From Pseudoneurospora amorphoporcata (Eukaryota; Ascomycota; Sordariomycetes; Sordariales; Sordariaceae), in the NCBI GenBank assembly GCA_033297205.1, contig MU859155.1, positions 1 through 64,000 of the forward strand: 64,000 bases of DNA, given 5' to 3'. Every line of letters starts with the position of its first letter. Position 1 is the stretch's first letter. The position numbers and the translations under genes were made by a program. Below the pieces are notes generated by a model. It did not search any database. It had not been told where the DNA came from and saw only the letters and a program-made list of their open reading frames with translations. This document shows, in pieces, positions 1 through 12,187 of this stretch.

Positions 1-139
1 GACGTAGAAGGAATAGTGTCCTCAGCAATCAGCCTTCTATACTACAAGGTAGTACAAGGCAGTTACAAGGCACAGTACTAGCCACACGTTAACACTTTAT
101 TATAATACTTTTATTATTTCTTTAATATACTAACTTATT
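1..139. other. AT-rich flank, no gene
   Basis: Short AT-rich stretch to the left of the first element. It contains several CAAGGCA-like words but no reading frame and no recognisable element end. It may be the tail of an element that begins outside the window. Confidence 0.5.
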
Positions 140-1240
140 GAGAAAGTCTTTTCGCACTGCCCTCAATGTCTTCATATACTTCTCCCCCACTTTAATTTTT
201 TTTTTAGACCAATAATCTTACACGCATCCATTAGCCTCCCCTTAGCGCACCTTAGCGCACATTAGCTCCCGCTCCCTCCTCACTTTGGACCGCCAAGACT
301 CAGATTTCAAGCCATTACGCGCCCAGACCCGTGCAGTCGTACTGCACTAGCTACCTCTAATCTAAGCGCCTAGACTAGGCTAGACTAGCTAGTCTAGCTT
401 AGTCGTTTTCTAGTATTTGTACCTTGCTTCCTTTCTGTACCAAACCACCACCGCACATATCACCACATCGCAGTCAGTCAATCAATCCACCTCAACACTA
501 GCACGTCGCATCGCTAAGTAAACAAGGCGCTTGCATTTGGTCAACGGTAAGAAATGATCCATCAATTTTTCTGTGCGTTTTTCCAACTAACTATGATGCT
601 ACAAATAGCTGACCCGACGGGCGCGCGCGACCGTAGCGCAAATAAAAACATCGACCCCGCGCTCCTCAACCCCAGCGTCAACCCCAATCCCTCCAACCTA
701 CCTACCTTCGTACAAGATACCTCTAAGCCCAATGCTTCTGCGCCTAATACCCAGGTACCTCATACCGTTGTGGCCGTCGCAGCGCACGCATTGCTGGCAC
801 CCAGAACCAATAAAGAGAGGCTCACTGGCAGTTAGATACGTCAATTGCACAGATAAAATCAATAATGTATAAATTAATGTAGAGTGCAGTGCAGTATAGT
901 AAGCTCAATCGAGCTCAAGCGACCTTAATTGAACGCGACGTGCAAAAGTGCAACTATACCACTCAGTGTCCTATAAGATAGCTATAGAACGCTCTATAAA
1001 AATTGGGTCTGGGTACCAATCTAGCTACACGTACTACAATCTAGAGTCTGAGCTTGGCATAGCGTAAAAAATGTAATGCCCAAACTTACTAGCTGAAATC
1101 TATAAAAAAAACCACGCCAAAGTGTAGTATAAGTCCAAAAGTTATATCTGTGAGATGATTGGTCCAAAAAGTGGGAGAATGCGCGCTAAGTGAGGAAGCA
1201 GTGTATAAAGACATTGAGGGCAGTGCGAAAAGACTTTCTC
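140..1240 (+). mobile_element. MULE-derived element B1, 1.1 kb, RIP-mutated
   Basis: The left end begins GAGAAAGT followed by CTTTTCGCAC, and the right end is its inverse (1207-1240). The TIR is at least 34 bp, including GCCCTCAATGTCTT. Only the first of the two motif copies seen in family D is complete; the second is reduced to AATGTCTT. The interior carries the start of a transposase-like frame (554-835) and near the right end a CCTATAAGATAGCTATAGAACG stretch, split by decay, typical of the right subterminal region of these elements. The two flanking 8-mers (132-139 and 1241-1248) do not match, so no target duplication survives here. Element B2 at 2762-3693 is a shorter relative in the same orientation. 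Confidence 0.75.
554..835 (+). pseudogene. Transposase N-terminal remnant in B1
   Basis: This 93-codon open frame includes the stretch ADPTGARDRSANKNIDP. It corresponds in position and spacing to the start of the transposase frame in C2, where the text is MADVATQPTAACDRGVPDD. The rest of the transposase is absent because the element is internally deleted, so the frame ends where the right subterminal region begins. It is not a functional gene; it survives mainly because the reading frame is short. Confidence 0.5.
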
Positions 1241-1276
1241 TTAATATAAGTATATATTCATAAATTCGATTAAAAT

Positions 1277-1690
1277 AAGAAAGTCTTTTCGCACCGTAGC
1301 AAATGTCTTTTCGCACTATTATTAAAAATACCACCAAGTATAACTTTGCCAAACAAGAAGTTGTTAGTATAAAAATGGTATCAGAATTTTTAAAATTTTC
1401 TACTCTATTTTATAGTTTAGTTGCTATAAATATATTTATCTAAAGGAAAGACTCAATACAAATATTCTAAATTTAAAGTAAATAAATAGTTTTTTCTTCT
1501 TTTATTGTATACTAAGGGCTATAGAAGACGCCTAAGTACGCCCAACACATCATATTATATAAAGAAAAAAAAATAAAAATTCCGATGTACTTTTTATATG
1601 CTACGGCCTTAATTCGGCTGAGTTACTTCTAAAAGCCTTTTTTGATTACGGTGTGGAAAGACATTTACTACGGTACGAAAAGTCTTTCTC
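1277..1690. mobile_element. Miniature inverted-repeat element D1, 414 bp
   Basis: This is a non-coding MITE. Each end carries two copies of a CTTTTCGCAC-type motif separated by 12 bp, giving a 22-bp period, after a GAGAAAGT start (the first G is now A at 1277). The interior is AT-rich and has none of the MULE transposase sequence. It is nearly identical in layout to D2 at 12647-13059, in the same orientation. The left 8-mer is ATTAAAAT and the right 8-mer is TAATTTAT; these are swapped relative to D2 (see findings). Confidence 0.85.
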
Positions 1691-1711
1691 TAATTTATAG
1701 ATAATATAGAA

Positions 1712-2462
1712 GAGAAGCGCTACTCGCACGTTGGTAAAACTCTACTCGCACGTAGATCCACATTTTTTTCCCATACATAACCCGAACCCGCTCGAAGTCT
1801 GCCATAGCTGATATATTCTTTTATAAATTTCGCCAAGCACATCTGAGCATTTCAATCTTTCAAGGTTGCCATGCTATGCCAAGCCCAGATTCTAGACTGC
1901 AGCGTACGCACTCCTAAATTTATATCCAGATTCAATTCTTATAGGGCATTTATATAGCGGTCTTATAGGGCACTTAGCGGCACGGTCGCATGCGCCCGTC
2001 AGCTAAGTCACTAAATCGGTCATCTACATCACAATTAACTAGGAAAACGCACAGAAAAATAATAGATCATTCTATACCATCAACAAATGCTAGCGCTTTG
2101 TTTACTTAATAATATCTAATAATACGTAACGTAATAAATTGAAGGATTATAATGTGGTAATGCATACGATGGTAGTTTAGTAAAGGAAGTAGTGCGATAA
2201 GACACTAGTACTAGTGCTAGAAAATCACGAGTTAGACTGCCTAGTCTAAGCTAGTCTGAACGCCCAGACCAGGGTAGCCAGTACAATACGACTGTAGGGG
2301 TCTAAACGTGTACTAGGCTGAAATTTGGGAGCTTAGCGGGCACGGTACAACCTAGATGGGTGTAGGACTATAGTAGGTCGCTAGGGTTCGGGTTATGTAT
2401 AGGAAAAAAAATGTAGATCCACGTGCGAGTAGAGTTTTGCCAACGTGCGAGTAGCGCTTCTT
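1712..2462 (-). mobile_element. MULE deletion derivative A1, 751 bp
   Basis: Long TIRs of about 75 bp begin GAGAAGCG. Each holds two CTACTCGCAC motifs 22 bp apart, then GTGGATCCACATTTTTT-like and CATAACCCGAACCC-like blocks. The element is flanked by a perfect 8-bp duplication, ATATAGAA (1704-1711 and 2463-2470). The orientation is minus because the transposase-start remnant reads leftward. It differs from C2 by one large internal deletion that joins the transposase start to the right subterminal region. Confidence 0.9.
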
Positions 2463-2761
2463 ATATAGAAATAGAAAGTTGAAATATATTATTATTAAAT
2501 AATTAAAATATAGCGTTGCTTCGCTATCCTATAATTCTTAAAAAGTTAATATTTAATTGCTAATTAAGTATTATAAAATATTATTTACTATTGTTTAAAT
2601 AAAAGGAAATCCCTTTTTACAATTAAATAAATACTGATATAAAAGTCTTTTTTTCATAATATATAGAAAGTTTATAATAAAGTAAAGAAATTTATTATTA
2701 TTAGTAAGGCTTTCGAAGATTAACTAAAGAGTAAAATTATTAATTATAGTAGTAATAAGTT

Positions 2762-3693
2762 GAGAAAATCTTTTCGCACTACCCTTAATATCTTCATACA
2801 CTACTCCCCCACTTTAATTTTTTTTTGGACTAATAATTTCACACGCATCTATTAGTCTCCCCTTAGCGCACCTTAGCGCACATTAGCTCCCGCACCCTCC
2901 CTACTTTAGACCGCCAAGACCCAAATTTCAAGCCATTACGCGCCCAAATCCGTACAATCGTACTACACTAGCCACCTCTAGTCTAAGCGCCTAAACTAAG
3001 CTAGACTAGCTAGCCTAGCTTGGTCGTTTTCTAACATCTATACCTTACTTCCTTTCTACACCAAACTACTACCGCACATATCACTACATCGCAATCAGTT
3101 AATTAATTTACCTCAATACTAATACGTCGTATCGCTAAGTAAATAAGGCGCTTATATTTAGTCAATAGTAAGAAATGATCCATTAATTATTTTGTGCGTT
3201 TTTCTAACTAACCGTAATACTACAAATGGCCAACCCGACGGGCGCGCGCGACCGTAGCGCAAATAAAAACATCGACCCCCACGCTCCTTGACCCCAACGT
3301 CAACCCCAATCCCCCCAACCTATACCTACCTTCGTACAAAATACCTCTAAACCCAGTACTTCTACGCCCAATACCCAGGTACCTTATACCGTTGAGCCTA
3401 TCTCAGCGTACCACTAAGTGCCCTGTAAGACAACTATAGAAACGTCTTGTAAAAACTGGGTCTAGGTGCCAATTTGGCTGCACGTGCTGCAGTCTGGAGT
3501 CTAGGCTTAGCATAGCGTAAAAAATATAATACCCAAACTTACTAGCTAAAATCTATAAAAAAAACCACGCCAAAGTATAGTGTGGGTCCAGAGGTAATAT
3601 CTGTAAGATGATTGGTCCAAAAAGCGGGAGAGTGCGCGCCAAGTAGGGGAACAGTGTATAAAGACATTGAGGGCAGTGTGAAAAGACTTTCTT
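2762..3693 (+). mobile_element. MULE-derived element B2, 0.93 kb, RIP-mutated
   Basis: This is a second copy of B1 in the same orientation, with more RIP-type changes. It lacks about 170 bp of B1 near the end of the transposase remnant. The left end is GAGAAAAT then CTTTTCGCAC; the right end is the inverse, ending at 3693. The left flanking 8-mer AATAAGTT (2754-2761) is the exact reverse complement of the left flank of B1 (AACTTATT). The right flank, ATTATAAA, does not pair with anything at B1. Confidence 0.75.
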
Positions 3694-4942
3694 ATTATAA
3701 ATTTCTTTAACGTTATTAGAAAATACTTTATTTTTGTTAAATACGTCGTTTCATATAATAACAACAGTATTAGTATATAGGTTCTAAATTTAATAGATAT
3801 TAAATAATTAATATCGTACTAAATATTTAATTTATTTACAGTCTTTAAATTTTGTAGTTTTATTCTAATCTTTTATTATTTTTATGGAGAGCGTGAAGGC
3901 TTTATAGTTATAGATTTTAAGGTGTATAACAGTTAGGGACAGATTTGTTAGTAGAACGATGTTATTTTTGAATTGATAGAACGTTTTAAATTTTTCTTTA
4001 GGGGATTTTTAATAATATTTAATTTTAAGAGTTAAATTAGTAAAAGAGGAATTATTAAAGTTATTATTCTATAAGAGATATACTTTAATATAAATTAATT
4101 ATAACGAAAGTAAATAATATAAATTAAGAAGTTTATAAAATTAGAATAGAAGTAATTATTTTTATAATCTTAATAAATTTATTCCTCTTTGAGTTTTGTT
4201 AAGGAAACGAAGTTATAGGCTATACTTAGTACTAGAACGACGTTAGTAAAGTATAGATTGTAACCCTCTTTATCGTTTTTAACTATTAGTATAATATTAC
4301 TGTATCCTTTGATAAATATACGTTTATTCTTAACTTATATATAACTATTAGAGTTTATAGAGGATAGGTTGTCAAATTAATAAACCTTATTAAAAATATA
4401 AATTATTATACCTAAATTGAGGATTATTAAGTTTCTTAGTAGGTATATAGTATTACAATATCTTATAATAAATATTAAAAAATTGTTTTTATTTCTTTAG
4501 CGTCCGAATTAGTTTTCGTTATTTTCATTCTATTGAATTTTTAAACGGTTAATAGCCTTTTCAAAGTTCTTATCCTTCCTTAGATTTACTTTTATTCGTT
4601 TTTAAATAGAAGGGGATTTGATTTAACTATTGAAAACTATTTATAATTTTATATAAAAGTATTATTTTAATTTATAATTGTGAAAATATAAGAATATAGA
4701 GTAGGAGGCCTAGGATAGGCTGACATAGGACAGAGCCACTAGGCCTAACCAAATAAGGAACGTAAAGCGGCCTTAATAAGCGAGACTAATAAGGGTAGAA
4801 GCGTTTGGTCAGAATACAAACGCTAAAAGCTAGGCCTATTAAAGGCTTATACGAATATAAAAACTCTTACAGCTTACCTAATCCTCTCTAACTAGTTAAA
4901 TTAAAATCTTTTAGCAGGAATAAACCTACTTCGTATATTAAA
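3694..4942. other. AT-rich decayed DNA with a GC-richer island
   Basis: Most of this stretch is extremely AT-rich, full of TAA and TAG in all frames, with no recognisable protein; it is probably a heavily RIP-mutated transposon. At about 4695-4870 the sequence becomes distinctly less AT-rich (AGGCCTAGGATAGGC, GCGGCCTTAATAAGCG, TAGGCCTATTAAAGGC), which suggests a different or younger repeat fragment that I cannot identify. Confidence 0.5.
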
Positions 4943-5691
4943 GAGAAGCGCTACTCGCACGTTAGCAAAATTCTACTCGCACGTGGATTCACATTTTTTC
5001 CTATACATAACTTGAACCCTAGCGACCTGCTATGGTCCCACACCCATCTAAGTTGTACTGTACCCACCAAGCTCCCAGATTTCAGCTCAGTACACGTTCA
5101 AACCCCTGCAGTCGTACTACACTGGCCACCTTAGTCTAGGCGCCTAGACCAACCCAGACTAGGCAGTCTAACTCGTGATTTTCTAGCATCAGCACTAGTG
5201 CCTTATTGCACTACTTTCTTTACTAAACCACCATCGCATACATCATCACATTATAATCCTTCAATCTACTACGTCGCGCATTATTAAATATTATTAAATA
5301 AACAAAGCGCTAGCATCTATCGATAGTACGGAATAATCTATCATTTTTCTATGCGTTTCCCTAGCTAATTACGATGTAAATAACTAATATAGTAACCCAG
5401 CCGACGGGCGCATACGACCGTGCCGCTAAGTGCCTTGTAAGACCGCTATATAAATGCCCTATAAGAACTAGGTCTAGATACAAATCTAAGAGTACGTACG
5501 CTGCAGTCTAGAATCTGGGCTTGGCATGGCATAGCAACCTTGAAAGATTGAAATGCCTAGATGTACTTAGCGAAATTTATAAAAGAATACATCTGCTATG
5601 GCAGACTTCGAGCGGGTTCGGGTTATGTATAGGAAAATAATGTGGATCCACGTGCGAGTAGAGTTTTGCCAACGTGCGAGTAGCGCTTCTC
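4943..5691 (+). mobile_element. MULE deletion derivative A2, 749 bp
   Basis: Same family as A1 but in the opposite orientation. Both ends carry the double CTACTCGCAC motif, with one mutated copy on the left. A perfect 8-bp target duplication, ATATTAAA, lies at 4935-4942 and 5692-5699. The transposase-start remnant (around 5370-5420) joins directly to the right subterminal repeats at TGCCGCTAAGTGCC. Confidence 0.9.
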
Positions 5692-5832
5692 ATATTAAAA
5701 TATTTCTTACCCTTTTATACTAAAATTTTATAATTCTTTAACCTCTAAAATATTCGTTTACAAAGGCTGAGAATATAGTAAATATACAAAAAAAAAGTAT
5801 TAGTATTCGAAGTATAGTACATTGCTACAAAT

Positions 5833-6345
5833 TATAACAGAGCAGGAGTACACATATTCTAACAACGCCAAACTACTAAAAGGTAAACGATATTCTACTT
5901 ACAAGGCAGAACTCATAGTGCACACTATATAGCTAATGTCAACCTATAACACTACCTTCTCTTAAAGCAATATCGAAGATATCAAAATAAGGCTCCGTCC
6001 CCTAATAGAAGCGACAATGTCGTGAAGGATTTATCGCCGTGCGATAACTATATAGCACTACCCAAACTCGAGGTTTACAATAGGGGTAGCTGTTAACATA
6101 CCGGTCTCAACGTTAGCAATGTTTTCCTATGCCTTCTATCCTCGGAGTCGTACGCCAAAAACCGCTCTACGACATGCCACATCAGGGAATTGAACCCACG
6201 ACGTCCCATTATTAAGCAGAACATACTATAACAGAGCAGGAGTACACATGTCCCGACAACGCCAAATTACTAAAAGGTAGACGATATTCTGCTTGCAAGG
6301 TAGAACTCGTAGTACATACTATATAACCAATATTAACCTATGACA
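5833..6345 (-). mobile_element. TRIM element, complete, 513 bp, 119-bp LTRs
   Basis: Two 119-bp direct terminal repeats (5833-5951 and 6227-6345) flank a 275-bp interior with no reading frame. Read on the minus strand, the LTR starts TGTCATAGG and ends CTGTTATA; the expected terminal CA is a RIP-type TA. A 5-bp target duplication, CAAAT, lies at 5828-5832 and 6346-6350. The interior holds a tRNA-like B box and a degenerate A-box-like stretch. The second copy, inside C2, has exactly the same length. No gag or pol is present, so the element must have been mobilised by another retrotransposon. Confidence 0.85.
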
Positions 6346-6410
6346 CAAATATTCTTTAAAGTATAAAGCTAATTTAAATAAGCTAATACCTAATTAAAAC
6401 TATTTAAAAA

Positions 6411-7566
6411 GAAAAGCTCTATCTATACAAGGATAAAACTCTATCTACATAGAGATCTACTTTTTTCCTCACATATATCCCTAACCTTGTACGACTATTA
6501 CCGCCCCGCCCAATTTCTCTCGTACCGCGCCCGCTAAACTTCCAAATTACAGCCTATTACATATTCAAACCCTTGCATATACTAAATTTCGTACTACACT
6601 AACTAGCCCAGTAATTTATCATTACACTTAGCAATTTACATTATCGTATCGCATTATCGCTTCTTCCATCACTACCCTTCCATAATCAATCAAACCACTA
6701 TCGCGCGCATCATAAAATATTACTAAGTAAATAAAGCGTTGGCATCTATCTATAGTAAGAAATAATCTATCATTTTTTCTATATATTTCCCTAGCTAATC
6801 GTAACGTAGATAGCTAATATAGCGACCTAGCTAACAACTACGTACGACTGTAACGTTCTTAACGATCTTATTGACCCTACCCTCCTCGCTAGCGATACCC
6901 CAGCTCACCTAGCTAAGCCTACTTTTGCCCAGCCTATAGAGGTTAACAATTACGATAGTAATAGCGATTACGAAGGTAACGCTATATAAACTAAACGAGG
7001 CTACCCTCGTAGCAGTATATAGAGAAGTAGAGGAGGAGAAGAGAGAAGAGGCAAATCTACATAGGGTAGGGAAAGTACGCTAGCTAATACCCTAGCTAGC
7101 ACTCAACAGCGCAGCATATAAATCGTTAGCATATAAAGCTAGTAAGAGAGACTTTAGCACTCTCGTTAGCACTTATAGCTATTGCTAGAACTTGTTAGCA
7201 GTTATAGTGCTCAATTATACGATAAATATTAGATAGATTATTATTATTTAGATTAATATACATTAAGTGCGATTGATTGATCGCTCAATTCAACGATGTG
7301 CGACTGTACAATATACGACTATGCTGCTAAGTGCCCTATAAAGTACGCTATAAGGTGCGCTATAAAGTTGCTAATTTGGGTGCAGATCTGGGCTTGGCAC
7401 TGAGTATGAAATTTTGTGAAAGAATGGTAATGCCTAGATTTTTAGGCGAAATTTTCAAAAGAATACATATGACATCTATAGCTGCGCGAGAGTTAGGGAT
7501 GTATATAAGAGGAAAAGTAGGATATAGTACAAATTAAGTTTTATATCTATACAAATAAAACTTTTC
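6411..7566 (+). mobile_element. MULE deletion derivative C1, 1.16 kb
   Basis: The ends begin GAAAAGCT followed by CTATCTATAC, a 12-bp spacer and CTATCTACAT, with the inverse at 7505-7566. The left 550 bp match the start of C2, including the region before and at the transposase start (about 6800-6850). The right 450 bp match the end of C2, including the tandem GCGCTATAA-type repeats at 7326-7370. The transposase core is deleted. The flanking 8-mers do not match, so the target duplication is lost or the ends were rearranged. Confidence 0.8.
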
Positions 7567-9107
7567 AAAAATATTATTATTTTAAATATTCGTATATTTC
7601 GTACATTTATAAGTCGCGTAATTTCTATTAACGCTATAAATATTATTATCCGAAGTGAAAAATAAAGTATATACTATAATACCGTTCTAATATTCCTATA
7701 TATTACTATAACCGCTCCTATTTGCTACGTAAGAAGGCTTAATTAACCTGGCGCTATAATTATAATCCTTATATTTAATTAAAAGACTGTATTAAATCCC
7801 ATTCGTTTATATAATTGCTTACGTTAATTTAGGGTAAATTTTATAACTCTTTGCAATTAGAAAATAATAAAAACTACTAAAAATAAGTAAGAAGATACTA
7901 TACTCGTAAATATTATCATTTGGTTATTAACGATTTCAACCTTTGTAAATTAAATATTAAACTAAGGAAATTGTAAACAACTATTTAAATTGAGATTATA
8001 GTATTAAAAAAATTAATTAGATTCTTAATATAAAAATTCCTACGTATAGCGTTTATTATTTTACTATATTTAATATAAGTACCGAAGTTGAAAATTAGAT
8101 CGAGGGTTTATAAAATAGTAATTAAATATAAAAGGACGCTAATAATTATTCAAAAATCTTATAAATATAAATTTATATAGAAGAAAAATAAATTATATTA
8201 TAACGAACTTTCGCCGTTACGCTATAAGATGATAAAAATAAAAAATGGGATGCTAAATAGGAAAAATTCTTTAAATTCGTATATAAGGAGTATATTATAC
8301 CCGAATATTATAAAGTAAATATTTAAGCTGAAATTTGTAATATATATTAAAAGGATAACGAAAAGTTATAGATCTTCTTTGAACAATTAGTACCTATTAT
8401 TAAAAATTTAGATAGGATATTAAGAATGATAAGAATACTACTTTTACCTTCTTCTTTAAATTAATATTTAAAATTAAATAATATTTTCAAATTTTAAGTA
8501 TCCCTATTGCTAATATATAGGAAATTAAGTAAAAAGTCTTTATAGAGTAAATAAAAAAGAGAATACTAAATAAAAGTAAAGAAGGAAGGAGAATTCTCTG
8601 AAACTTCAGAATAATAATAATTATCCTAAATAGTATAATAATAATTATAACAATTTGTTAGAGAAAAATTAAAATCGATAATATTCTTCCTAAAATTATT
8701 AGAAAAAAGAACTAGTCTCTTAATAAATAGGAATTAAATTTCAAAACGTACTAACTAAAATACTGCAATTATTAGGAGAAGGAGTATATTATTAAATACT
8801 CTCTAAAAAAAATTAAAATAAATAGGTATAAACTGTACGAAAGGGTAGTAGTTTAAGGTATTTTAGTTAGTAAACTATTAAAAAACGTTGAAAGGATCGA
8901 AGAATTATTTCATTCTTTAGTATTATTAAAAGATTAAACTATTTAAATAAACTATTATTTAAAGAAGTTACTAATTTTAAGATAGTTAGAAGAAATAGTC
9001 TAGTAGAAATTATAATAGAAATAATAATATCGAAGGGTTGCTAATTAAAAGTCGATATAAATTTAAATACGAGCGTAAAAATTAATATAATATATAAATT
9101 TTTTATT
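7567..9107. other. Heavily decayed AT-rich DNA
   Basis: Very AT-rich, with stops in all frames. It is probably a RIP-mutated retroelement, but no motif survives that I could name. No RNA gene or open frame is supported. Confidence 0.5.
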
Positions 9108-10002
9108 GAGAAGCGCTACTCGCACGTTGGCAAAACTCTACTCGCACGTGGATCCACATTTTTTCCCATACATAACCCGAACCCGCTCGAAGTCTGCCAT
9201 GGCAGATGTATTCTTTCATAAATTTCGCCAAGCACATCTAGGCATTTCAATCTTTTAAGGTTGCTATGCTATGCCAAGCCCAGATTCCAGACTGCAGCGC
9301 ACGCACCTCCAGATTTGCACACAGACCTAGTTCTTACAGGGTATTTATATAGCAGTCTTACAGAGTACTTAGCGACACGGTCGCACTTTTGCATATCGCA
9401 TTCAATTAAGGTCGCCTAATTGAGCTCGATTGAGCTCACTATACTGCACTGCACTCTACATTAATCTATATAGGGTTGAGAAGAGGGGGGTCGATGAGAC
9501 TATAAGGAATGTGAGCGCCACGGTCGCATGCGCCCGTCGGCTAGGTCACTACATCGGTTATTTACATTGCGATCAGTTAGAAAATGCATAGAAAAATGAT
9601 AGATCATTCCGTACCATCGACAGATGCTAGCGCTTTGTTTACTTAATGATATCTAATGATGCGCGACGTAGTAAATTGAAGGATTACAATGTAGTGATGT
9701 ATGTGATGGTAGTTTAGTAAAGGAAGTAGTGCGACAAGGCATTAGTGCTAGTGCTAGAAAATCACGAGAGTTAAACTACCTAGTCTGAGCTGGTCTGGGC
9801 GCCCAGACTAGGGTAGCTAGTATAGTACGACTGTAGGGGTCTGAACGTGTACTAGGCTAAAATCTGGGAGCTTAGTAAATATAGTACGACTCAAACTAGT
9901 ACAAGACTATAGCAGGTCGCTAGGGTTCAGGTTATATATGGAAAAAAAAAATGTAAACCTACGTACGAGTAGAGTTTTACCAACGTACGAGTAGCGCTTC
10001 TC
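9108..10002 (-). mobile_element. MULE deletion derivative A3, 895 bp, longer form
   Basis: Both ends carry the family A double CTACTCGCAC motif. It is 143 bp longer than A1, A2 and A4; the extra sequence is 9386-9528 and is bounded by two copies of CACGGTCGCA (9376-9385 and 9519-9528). The extra sequence includes text also found in B1 near 865-945 (GCACTGCACTCTACATTAAT, reversed), so it looks like retained internal element DNA rather than a new insertion. The flanking 8-mers (TTTTTATT and TAAATTCA) do not match. Confidence 0.85.
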
Positions 10003-11888
10003 TAAATTCAATAGTAAATAGCGAATTAATATTAATAAATAGTTTATTTTAAATTATATAGTAGTAGGCGAATATACGCTAATAGTTATACCCTATATAG
10101 AAGGAGATATATGAAGATTAAGTTTAGATATTAAGGTTAACGTATTTAAGTTCCTAATATTTATAAGGTTTTTAAAGTAAGTAAATAAATTAAATTTTTT
10201 AAAAAAGCGTATTTGAAAAAGGATAGAGAGTATAAAAAAACTAAATAAAAGATGAATGAAGCGTTAAAAACTAATAATAGTAGTAGATTTAAGTTCAGAA
10301 TAGTATTTTTATATAAAAGGAAGCGTAAGGGGTCTTCTAGTAGTAAATAAGAAGCAAAAGGTTAATTTTATAATTAAAGGTTTAAAAGGGTTACGAAATT
10401 ATTATACTGAATATAAACGTTTTCTATTTAGGTTATACTAATTTATTTTATTAATAATAATTATATTTCCATATAATAAAGTAAATTTAGGAGAAGTTTT
10501 AAGAATTAATATAATAGAAGTATAATAATTTAAAAGCAATTTAAAATTATAAACTTTTTAATAGAGCGGGGTTAATATGTAGGGATAATTTACTAAAAAT
10601 TAGTAATAGAAAAAATGATAACTACGTATTATTAAAACTTTTATATAGGAATAAGAATTATTATTAAAAGAATTATTTATGAGAAGACTATGAATATTTT
10701 TTATACGAATAATTATAACGTTACTAGTAATAATAAAAATTTTACTACTTTATTAGGTAGGAGGTTAATTATAGCCGAGAATAGAAATAATAATATAAAA
10801 GTTTATTAAAGGATTAGTAGCCGAAGATTCTACGAAAGAGTGCGAGTTTAAAGGGACGCTAATAGTGAAAAGGCCGCTGGAAGATTAAAATTAAGACTAA
10901 TAAAATTAAAATTTATATTTTTAATGTTTAAATTATTCAATATTAATTTAGGAAGTTAGAGCGAAATTATAGGATTAAATTTAATAACGCTGTTTTAATT
11001 TCTATTAAAGTTAAAAGAATTAAATAAATTCAAAGAAGATAGATTATATAGAAGAGAATTACGTAGAAGGTTAGAAGAATAATTAGATTACGATAATTCG
11101 CTAGATTTAAATTCAGCCAAAGAAGAATCTTTTTTATTATTATTTTTAAGAAATATTATTAAATTAATAATAGGAGAACCTAGAGAAGGAAAAATATTAA
11201 TTATATATAAGAGAATAATAATAAATTTAAGAATAATTTAACCTCTATAAATTAAAAAGATATAGTAACAAATAGCTTTATTACTAAAGGTACGAAGTAT
11301 TAATAAAATGAATTGAAAATAAATATTAATAAGGGTAAGAAAAAAAAGACTAGGTTATTAGAGCTAATTATTAGTAATTATTAGGCATTATTTTGATTAT
11401 TATTAGTAACGTAGAATCGATTTTAAATATTAAGAATATATTTCTATTTTAAGAGTAATATTAGATAGATAATATGAAGGTAAGAATAGTAATAAATATT
11501 AGAACGCGGGATTTGTAATTTAATACCGAATTCTTAATTTATGATTAATAATTTGCGAATTAGAGTATAAATGGGAAATAGGGAGCCTTTATACTAATCT
11601 TTCTTCTATTTATAAAATTAGTAAATTAAAAATTTAAAGAATTATTATACAATAAATTAGTTTAGAGTTATCTTTATAGAAAGTAAAGTATTAAATATTT
11701 ATTTAGCAAAAAGTAAGTTATTAGTAAAAGTAATTATAATTTCCGTATATTATTTTATACTTATAATTATATTAAATTAAAAATCCTAATTAAGAGAGGC
11801 TATCATTTTAAAAAAAAAGTGTTAATAAAATTTTATTTCGTTTAAAAGTTCCTTAAGAGTTGTTTTATTGCTGACTAAAGTTGCTTAT
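10003..11888. other. Heavily decayed AT-rich DNA
   Basis: AT-rich, with long runs of purine-rich text on the plus strand and stops in all frames. This is consistent with a RIP-destroyed transposon body. It lies directly before an LTR-like island at 11889, but I cannot show that the two belong together. Confidence 0.5.
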
Positions 11889-12187
11889 TGTAAGGGCACG
11901 GATGGGGAAGTTGAAGGCAAAGCTAAGAATCCATTGATAACAGAAGATTTTAGGTAAGGAGAAAAAGAGAGAGAACTAGATATATATAGTTGAACCTAGA
12001 CTTAAATACCTTAGTCACACAAGCGACCCTGGTACTCACTTGCCAGTCACTCTCCTCCAATCCCTTCACTCGCATCTCATTCACCTATAGGCAAACCATC
12101 CCAAAGAGGCTAGATCCCGCCTTGGCACTAAGACCTCCCTTGTACTTACATTCTTCCATCATTCGTAACAATATCTTCAATAGTACA
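11889..12187 (+). repeat. LTR-like island with possible primer-binding site
   Basis: A 299-bp stretch that is much less AT-rich than its surroundings. It starts TGTAAGGGCACGG and ends AATAGTACA, giving TG...CA ends. It contains a TATATATAG box at about 11979-11988 followed by a C-rich leader-like segment. One base after its end, TGGTCTGAAC (12189-12198) has the TGG start expected of a tRNA primer-binding site. I see no second copy in the window, so it could be a lone or partial LTR. The 68-codon open frame inside it is probably not a gene. Confidence 0.4.
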
